Shown one piece after another: positions 57,271 through 64,000 of a stretch of DNA of 64,000 nucleotides (within the stretch, counting starts at the first letter, position 1; each line of letters begins with the position of its first letter). The translations under genes and the position numbers were made by a program. This stretch comes from Sapria himalayana (taxonomy: Eukaryota; Streptophyta; Magnoliopsida; Malpighiales; Rafflesiaceae): contig JAREIK010001718.1 of the NCBI GenBank assembly GCA_029783825.1, positions 1,937,898-2,001,897 on the forward strand, read 5' to 3'. The notes below the pieces were generated by a model, which saw nothing but the letters and a program-made list of their open reading frames with translations, had not been told where the DNA came from and did not search any database.

Positions 57271-59830
57271 TCAACTCTATGACATGTAAGGTTTGACCAC
57301 CTAAACTATACAAGTTTTAAAATACTTTTACAAAATCAACTTTTAAGAGGGGTGTCTTCTAATCTAAGCATTTCCTTTTCAGTTTGTGAGAAATTTGACA
57401 TGGGTAAGCAGTCCATATAGAGTTTTCCCAAAAGCACTACCTAAAGAGCATCTCAACCACTAGAGTTAGTTCCTTGGCAAACAATAAATATTTTTTATTG
57501 TTTGTTGTTGATTATACCAGGGTGATGTGTGTATATTTCTTGAAACACAAGGCTAGAGCCTTTGACTATTTCAAAAAGTTTTATCCCTAACAGAGAGGCA
57601 ATCTGATCTAAGTATGGAAACACATAGAACAGATAAATGTGGTGATTTACTCTCATAGAAATTCAAGAATTTCTATGAATAAAGAAGAATTCAAATACAC
57701 CTAACCACCTCATACTCACCACAATAGAATGGTAATATGGAGAAGAGAAATATGAGTGTGTTGAAAATGATCAGAACACTCTTAAGTAAAAAAAATATAT
57801 AAATACTATTGGGCATAAACTATAAATACATTAGTTTATTTGCTTAATAGTTGCACAAAGAGGGCATTAGAGAATCTCACTCCATTATAGGCTTGGAGTG
57901 GGAGGAAACACAATATAAAATATTTAAAAGTATTCGAGAGTATTTGTTACTCTCACATGCGGAAACCTTTTAGATCAGAATTAGACTCCAAGAGTCTAAA
58001 ATATATTCTAGTTAGATACAATATACAATCCATGGGTTAAGACTGTATTCACTAGAAATAAAAATATATCTGGTGAGAAGAGATATAATAATTGATGAGA
58101 GTAATAAATGAGAAGTAAATATGCAAAATTCTAGTGTGCAAAATATTAGAATACAAGACTGGAATCTAGAACTTTCAGTAGATGATAACAATGAAAGCAA
58201 TCCAATGTATATTTCAAGTTATCATTCAGAGTCTAAGTCAAACATAGAAGAACATGATAAGTTTGTTACACCTGTCAAGTATAAGTCATTAGATCAAATA
58301 TACTAATAATGCAACTACTCATCAGTTGAGCCCCTCAACTATGAAGAGCCAGTAGGGCATCAAGTATGGGTGGATGCTATGAAGATAGAAATATCTATCA
58401 TAGAAAAAATCACACTTTGACATTAGTATACTTACCCCAAATTAAACATAGAATTGGAGTTAAGTGGCTATTTAAGAATAAAAATCAACTAAATACCAGT
58501 CAACCCTTATGTAAGGCCAGATTAGTGGCCAAGGATTATTCCCAAAAGGCTCACACAAATTATTTCAAAACCTTTATTCCTGTAGCAATATTAGAACTGT
58601 GAGATTCTTAATAGCCTTAGTTGGACAAAAAGATTGGATTATATTCCAACTTGATATAAAATTTACATTCTTGAATGGTAATATGAAGAAAGAAATTTAT
58701 GTAGAACAACCTCTTGGGTAAGGGGCTGAGCATTGTGTTTATAAATTAAACAATGCTCTTTATGAGTTGAAATAAGTTTCTCATGCTTGGTATCAACAAA
58801 TAAACTCATACTTGTTAAATCAAAGATTCAAACGAAATATGAGTGAGTCAACACTTTATATTAAAAAGAAAAAAATTCTGAAATATTGATTCTGCCAATC
58901 TATGTAAAAATTATGTACATAATTTTTACAAGTAATAAATCTGAACTAGTTGAAGTATTTAAACATGATATGCAATATAAATATGAAATGATAGGCTTAG
59001 GCACCCTAAAATACTTCTTAGGACTTAAAATTTTTCAATACTCAAGTGGTATATCAGTATGCCAAACAAGATATATCCAGTCAATACTAAAAAATCATGA
59101 TATGAATGAATGTAAACTAGTTTCTACACTACTAATTATAAATCAGAAGTTAATATCTACACAAGACATAATAATTGATGATAAATTATACAAAACTCTA
59201 ATTAGTTGTCTATTGTATGCATCTACCACACGACCTAATATAATGTATGCAATACACATTTTATCTAGATTTATGCATACACCTATCCATATACATCTTA
59301 AGACTGATAAACGAGTCTTAGGATACCTTAAAGGAACTTTAGACTTAGGTCTAAAGTATTCTAGAATTATATATACAAACATAACTTGGTATGTTGATAA
59401 TGATTGAGGAAGATATCTAAAAGACTATCAAAACACTTTTGGATACATCTTTATTCTATGAACTACGATTGTATCTTAGTCATCCAAGAAACAATTCATA
59501 GTTGTACTATCCACTACTAAAACTGAATATATTTCTGCTTCAGTAGCAACTTAATATGCTTTATGAATGAGGAAGTTGTTGATTAATTTGGATAAACCTC
59601 TAAAAGAGCCAACTGATATATTATGTAATAATCAGTCCACTATATCCATAACTAGTGATGTTGTAATACATAGCAGAAAAAAATATATAGGGCTTAAATA
59701 TTATTTTATTAAAGACACGATTTAGACTAATGAAATAAAATTAATTTTTACAGATTCGAAGAATAGTTGCCGATATCTTCACTAAGTCACTGCCTGAAGA
59801 TAAACTAGTCTACCTAAGAGAATAGCTAAG
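57270..59830 (+). pseudogene. Copia integrase, RT and RNase H (decayed)
   Basis: Integrase is barely readable (RFDHLNYTSFKILLQNQ at about 57290, the pre-integrase region). RT is clearer: 58366-58602 gives IGVKWLFKNKNQL and ARLVAKDYSQKAH; 58640-58790 gives FQLDIKFTFLNGN and LNNALYELK; 58886-59407 carries DMQYKYEMIGLGTLKYFLGLK, RYIQSILKNHDM, RPNIMYAIHILSRFM and LGYLKGTLDLGLKY. RNase H runs from 59400 to 59830, with LSTTKTEYISASVAT, SISSD and IFTKSLPEDKLVYLRE separated by stops. Inactive. Confidence 0.8.
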
Positions 59831-59850
59831 GATTTGAACCAACTACATCA

Positions 59851-59862
59851 AATGAGAGAGAA
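59851..59862 (+). other. Polypurine tract of plus-strand copia
   Basis: AATGAGAGAGAA immediately before the 3' LTR. Confidence 0.7.
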
Positions 59863-60230
59863 TGTTGATAATGGGCCTAGGCCTCTCAGTTTGATGGACT
59901 TGGGCTCTACATCACTATATTACTGTGTATGCTTACATTATGAACTATAGCTGATTGGGTCCTCTATTCATCCAATAAATGAAGCACGTTGGGTTATTGT
60001 TTTAATAAAGTTATTTTTTGATTCTTACCATTTTTGTTTATTAAGAATATTTAAGTATTCTTTTTATCAGATTTTTTTATGTGAATATCATTTTTAATAT
60101 TTGATGTTATTATGCTTGTTCTCTCTCCCTGGGATCTTCTTCTTCTTCGCCCAATTTCTCTTCATCTTTACCTCTTCTGTTCTGTTTTATGATCCTTGTT
60201 GTATCAAGGAATATCAATCTAAATACAACA
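59863..60230 (+). repeat. 3' LTR of plus-strand copia (368 bp)
   Basis: TGTTGATAATGGGCC...ATACAACA; aligns with 55337-55708. Confidence 0.9.
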
Positions 60231-60235
60231 CAATT

Positions 60236-61495
60236 GACACATATTCTCAAACTTGCATAATTGATTAATTTATTCTATGTTACACTAACCTTTACTTTGT
60301 ATATAAGTGTTACATTTTAGAAATGTGGATGTTTTTTTTTTCTATTTCCTTAGAATTTTCTCTCTTCTTTTTCCTTTTCTCTCTGCAAGTTCATACAAAA
60401 ATCTTGATTGTGCTTCTGTATTATTTCTCACAATTAATTTTTAAGTTTTATTACTAATGATTTAAATTATATAGTTTGAATTAGTTTTCGTCAAGTATAA
60501 ATACCTCCTCCCCTTCTTGTATTGTAGATCACAAGTAGAAAAAAAAAAATCACAAGCACTTTTTTTATTTTTAACACACCCTAGGTAATAATAGGGGCTA
60601 GGTTTGCATTTATGTGCAATGCATCATAACTACCAAGGCTGGCACTAATAGTTGTCACAGAAAAAATACTATATGATAATCATCCTAGCCTAGCTTGATT
60701 AGGTTTTTGATTTAGCCCATGCATGCAAAAATGTCTGTGCAGGATCAAGAGGGTTGGGCAAGGTCAAGGTGCATTTGAGAGGGAGTTGAGCAGCAATAAC
60801 AATCACGACAAGGTGAGATTAGCTCAGTACATATTTTATTATTGATGCCCTTTAGTTAGACAGACTTGGCAATGAGAATTTAAGTGTTGTGGGCAATGGA
60901 GGAAAGCATATTTTCATTTTCCATCATATCCAAGAAAGAAGGAAAAGATAATGCTAATTAGCAATTAACTCTATGATACACTAAGTAAAATTAACAACCA
61001 TTGATAGAAATTACAAACATTTTCGAACTTTCATAGTGCCTAGTGGTACAACTGAGGGATGTGCCATGTGTCCATTTACATGACCACGTGAGATTATAAA
61101 AGATGCGCATGGGCATGGGCTACTTAAAGAAAACCCCAGTTCTAAAAACAACAATCATTAAACCAAGATTATTACTCAATTTTGTTAATTTTCCTTATTA
61201 AATTTTTTTGCTAATTACCCTCACCTCATTGAGTTGATTCCTTAATTAAATAAAATCATAGGTGTCTCACGATGCTTGTCCAGTTATTTTTCAAAAAAAA
61301 AACACAAAAACATTTGTTTTAGGATAAGCTTATAACAACTTAACAAGACACAACAAAACCAAAGAACAACATTAGTTATCTTATAAAAAGGAGCATTCAT
61401 ATAATGAAAGCTGACAAACATGCAGATCAGACAAGAAATCCTACATTTTCATTCCAGAATGCCCTTAATTAATTTCCCATCTCGATCTTTCATTG
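60236..61495. other. Intergenic region downstream of the RALF gene
   Basis: AT-rich, no coding pattern. A plus-strand TATAAATAC at about 60497 followed by CTCC-rich sequence looks promoter- or LTR-like, but no transcript can be assigned. 61200-61495 would hold the RALF 3' untranslated region on the minus strand. Confidence 0.45.
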
Positions 61496-61867
61496 TCAAT
61501 GGGTAAACCGGTAACAACGGGTAATGACACTGCAGCCACGGGAGTAGGGATTTGCTTTCTGCCTCTTATTGCAATTATAGTAAGAGTGACCTCGGCGATT
61601 GCATGGGATGGAGTTGGCCCTAAGAGCACTGTAACTAATGAACTTTGTCCTTTGAGCCATTAATCGGCGATTGGTCTCAGAATCCATCATCATTTCGCTA
61701 TCGATCTCGAGATCAAAACAATCACCTTCATGGCATCCGCCCATGTGTCCGACCTGAGTTAAACCCCAACTAGCTGCATCGTCAAATGAATGTGTTGCCG
61801 TGGCAACTAGAACCGTCATGACCAACATGAGAAAGATCATCATATTCTGGAAAGCCATTTTGGGCAT
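61496..61867 (-). CDS. RALF: RALF peptide hormone preproprotein (123 aa)
   Basis: Rapid alkalinization factor: a secreted peptide perceived at the cell surface by CrRLK1L receptor kinases (FERONIA group) with LLG co-receptors, raising apoplastic pH and restraining growth. Residues 1-25 are a hydrophobic signal peptide. The propeptide holds two Cys (45, 50). NRRLM at 66-70 is the subtilase (S1P) cleavage site RRxL. The mature peptide starts near 71, carries FISY at 76-79 in place of the usual YISY, and has the four conserved Cys at 89, 99, 112 and 118, with YYNC and ANPYSRGCS around them. Length is normal for the family. Start: Met1 at 61867 or Met4 at 61858; either keeps the signal peptide. 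No intron is needed, as usual for RALF genes. A TATA box lies 47-56 bp upstream. It is the only intact host gene seen here. Which RALF paralogue it is cannot be told. Confidence 0.95.
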   Translation of the reverse strand: MPKMAFQNMMIFLMLVMTVLVATATHSFDDAASWGLTQVGHMGGCHEGDCFDLEIDSEMMMDSETNRRLMAQRTKFISYSALRANSIPCNRRGHSYYNCNKRQKANPYSRGCSVITRCYRFTH

Positions 61868-61913
61868 GTAAATTCAAAATAGGAAGAAATGGAAAGTTTG
61901 GGTCCGCACCTCC

Positions 61914-61923
61914 CCTTATAGAG
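61914..61923 (-). promoter_or_regulatory. TATA box of RALF gene
   Basis: Minus strand CTCTATAAGG, 47-56 bp before the first ATG, with a CT-rich (GA on plus) tract at 61992-62013 further upstream. Short leader expected. Confidence 0.65.
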
Positions 61924-62315
61924 GAGCAGAACCTTGTACAGTAAACCAAAATGAAGATGGGAATTTTATGATTTTATCCGGATAAAAAAACGGAGGAGAG
62001 AGAGAGAGAGAGACGGTTTGCTTGAATTCAGGGTATTGAGCGTTAAATGATGTCTGTTTTTGACTGATAAATTAGGATTTTTGTTTCTTAATTTGGGTTG
62101 GAGTGAGTGATGGACAATGGCTCGCAAGGACAACTCAAGCTGTTTTTGTAACTGTTAATGGTCGGTAAAGTATTTCCCCTACCTCATCGTGGCACATTGG
62201 ATGGAGCGAATTTGCTTGCTTCCTGTTATGTCGATGCGATGCCCATGTCCTGCTATAATGTTTACTTAATCATCGGTGGGAAACGACGGGGGAATGGGTT
62301 TGATATATATAGACA

Positions 62316-62463
62316 CACACACATAATGTTATACATGATTATGTACATTTATATTCAACATAATATATGCCTAGGCTCACACGCACGCGCACACACACAC
62401 ACACATAATGGTATACATGTATGTACATTTATATTCAACATTATATATGCCTAGACGCTCACA
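62316..62463. repeat. Tandem duplication of ~83 bp with CA microsatellites
   Basis: Two copies of a unit beginning CACACATAATG(T/G)TATACATG and containing GTACATTTATATTCAACAT and ATATATGCCTAG, each followed by a CACACG/CACACA tract. It lies 450-600 bp upstream of the RALF start. The open frame across it on plus (62158-62454) is repeat-driven and not called. Confidence 0.85.
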
Positions 62464-62518
62464 CACACACACACACAAAAGAATATACGTGTATGTACAT
62501 GTATACCATTAGATGTGT

Positions 62519-62540
62519 GCAAGTGTGTGTGTGTGTGTGT
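62519..62540. repeat. (TG)n microsatellite
   Basis: GTGTGCAAG followed by (TG)n. Confidence 0.85.
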
Positions 62541-62544
62541 AAAA

Positions 62545-63115
62545 TATCTAATTATTGAATGATTCACTTGACATGTGCTTTAAATTAAAGAAATTCATTG
62601 TAAATCAAATTGTTAGTTGAATAAATTGGATAACCAACATATGTTGCAAAAAATTTGATTTCATTAATATTGATTTTGAATTTGGTGATATTTAGTATAA
62701 TGTCACATATACTAATAGATTGCCAAAACAATATACAATGTCATATATTGTTCACTTCTAGTAATTGTGTTTTAATATAATTTCAAAACCTTTGTTCCCA
62801 TTTGAAAATCATATATGCTAAAAGATTTTTAAATACATTATAATTTCAAAGAGATTCGCACATCACTAGTGTTGCATGTGTATATACATTGCAAGATAAA
62901 TTTTAAACTATATAATATCAGAACTATTATTCCAACCGAAAACCCATATTTACAAAGTATCAATGTACCAAAACATATTAAAACAAATGAACATCACTGT
63001 TTATGTAGTTTGTCTGTGTGTGTGTGTGTCGGTGCATTATAATTAAATTTAAAAAATAAATAATGTCAAAACTAGTATTCCCTTAGGAATATTATGTTTA
63101 TCAATTATCAATGTG
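62545..63115. other. AT-rich sequence, no gene recognised
   Basis: Includes a short (TG)n at 63016-63029. Repeated AATATCA / TATAATGTCA words; nothing else. Confidence 0.45.
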
Positions 63116-63119
63116 AGGT

Positions 63120-63480
63120 GATACTATATGGACTTTTAAAAGAATCTAGAAGAGCCTAAAATATTATTAATAATCTCAAAATGTTCGACAGAATTTTACT
63201 ACAATTCTAAAAAATTCCATAAGCTTGAAGACACTCTTCCATTCTAGAATATTTTAGTGATTTCTATTTTAAAAAGATTGTAACGACTAGTATAATCTTG
63301 ACCCTTGAACATGGGAAGCTCACACTATATAAGGGGACCAAAAACATATAAGGGAGTCATCTCCATTATTGTACTTACAAAACATTCAAGTTTTATTTGT
63401 AATATATTTTCTCTCTTTTAGTATATCTTTTTCTTACTAAGCTTGTGTGTTGGATCTTCTTGGTGTAACTCTTGTGAGAG
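63120..63480 (+). other. Promoter-like or solo-LTR-like segment
   Basis: Has a CTATATAAGGGG TATA box at about 63326, followed by a CT-rich leader and a TGTTGGATCTTCTTGG word. This arrangement (AATATT-rich upstream, TATA, short CT-rich leader, T-rich end) is common in copia LTRs. No partner LTR or target duplication was identified, and no open frame follows. Confidence 0.3.
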
Positions 63481-63813
63481 GTAAGAGTTGGCTGACTTTG
63501 GCAATTTTGGAAAAAAAAATTTCTAGTCTAAGACCATACGTATTATACTAAGGCTTGCGACCCATGACACAAAGACATATTAAACGTGCACATCAATTTT
63601 CTTGTGTGATGCATTTACATTATAAGTAGTGTGTACAACAATTATTCACCAAAAAAAAAAATCTCATGTCAACATTTATATATGGTGAATAATATTGATC
63701 CTCAAACCCTTTGTTATCTATAGCAAGAATGCCAATATTAATTTATAGAAATATCAAATATTCAAAAAAAAATGTTGGATTATATTATATACTACATGCA
63801 AATATGTAAGTGT

Positions 63814-63839
63814 CTGTGTGTGTGTGTGTGTGTGTGTGT
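63814..63839. repeat. (TG)n microsatellite
   Basis: About 12 TG dinucleotides, between two copies of TATATAC / GTAGTATATA words. Confidence 0.85.
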
Positions 63840-64000
63840 AGTATATAATTTATTTTATTAACTATTTCTTTAACCCTCTGTTTTATTTCTTTTATTTTAC
63901 AAATATGTTGAGAGATTGAATACATGACATTGAGATAATAACAGGGTCCTACAGCCCATTTAGTAGGCCACAAATTTTTTTGAGCATGACCCGATCTAGT

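Larger units (their letters stand above)
55337..60230 (+). mobile_element. Plus-strand copia element with both LTRs
   Basis: 4894 bp flanked by a 5-bp target duplication CAATT (55332-55336 and 60231-60235). LTRs begin TGTTGATAA and end AACA. The primer-binding-like TTGGTATCATTGCC lies 1-2 bases after the 5' LTR, and a purine tract AATGAGAGAGAA precedes the 3' LTR. The internal region holds gag, protease, integrase, RT and RNase H in copia order, all with stops and frameshifts. LTRs are alike over their full length but differ at many positions, so it is older than the element at 28730-33519. Confidence 0.9.

Noticed and set aside
62158..62454. 98-codon plus-strand open frame upstream of RALF
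   Set aside because: Its second half is translated CA/TA microsatellite and the tandem duplication; no domain.
1..64000. tRNA, rRNA or other structured RNA genes
   Set aside because: No cloverleaf, rRNA core or snRNA-like sequence recognised by eye; a covariance-model scan would be needed to exclude short ones.

Overview
This 64 kb window is AT-rich nuclear DNA of a flowering plant (species not determinable from the sequence). The evidence is the element types present (copia and gypsy retrotransposons primed by initiator tRNA-Met, CACTA-type and hAT-type DNA transposon ends), a RALF peptide hormone gene and a decayed copy of the plastid import gene TIC20. Only one host gene looks intact: a RALF preproprotein on the minus strand at 61496-61867. 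Almost everything else is nested, mostly decayed, transposable elements.

Layout. 1-890: GC-rich hairpins and a probable hAT terminus. 890-5540: a composite repeat in which copies of an unclassified unit (called U here) flank a decayed copia gag-integrase fragment in inverted orientation; a solo LTR with a perfect 5-bp target duplication sits inside it (4448-5000). 5690-11125: CACTA-like end sequences around a broken TIC20-IV-like gene (7255-7781). 11130-15067: further U copies and a minus-strand copia remnant whose 5' end carries a BED zinc finger. 16803-20447: a decayed copia element with two recognisable LTRs. 20450-26600: a second, larger copy of the inverted U / copia / U composite. 27360-34900: a non-autonomous CACTA-like element containing a GAGCTC-rich array, split by a nearly complete copia element (28730-33519, TSD gaccg). 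35480-38120: another U copy.

39009-45776 is a complete Ty3/gypsy element on the minus strand (TSD ggtat). Its pol reading frame runs about 60 codons into the 3' LTR, as described for the centromere-associated CRM clade. 46130-48560 is another U copy, followed by a copia RT-RNase H remnant (48610-49925). 51160-51450 is a GCTAGC-rich minisatellite. 51590-55336 is a decayed minus-strand copia, abutted by a plus-strand copia with both LTRs (55337-60230, TSD caatt). The last 3.7 kb hold the RALF gene, its promoter and simple repeats.

No coding retroelement here can make all its proteins as it stands. The lesions are mainly C-to-T type stop codons plus homopolymer frameshifts, consistent with long methylated silencing. 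The least explained structure is the U family: at least seven diverged copies in both orientations, with an internal array of roughly 52-bp degenerate repeats, twice found as inverted flanks around copia gag-integrase fragments.
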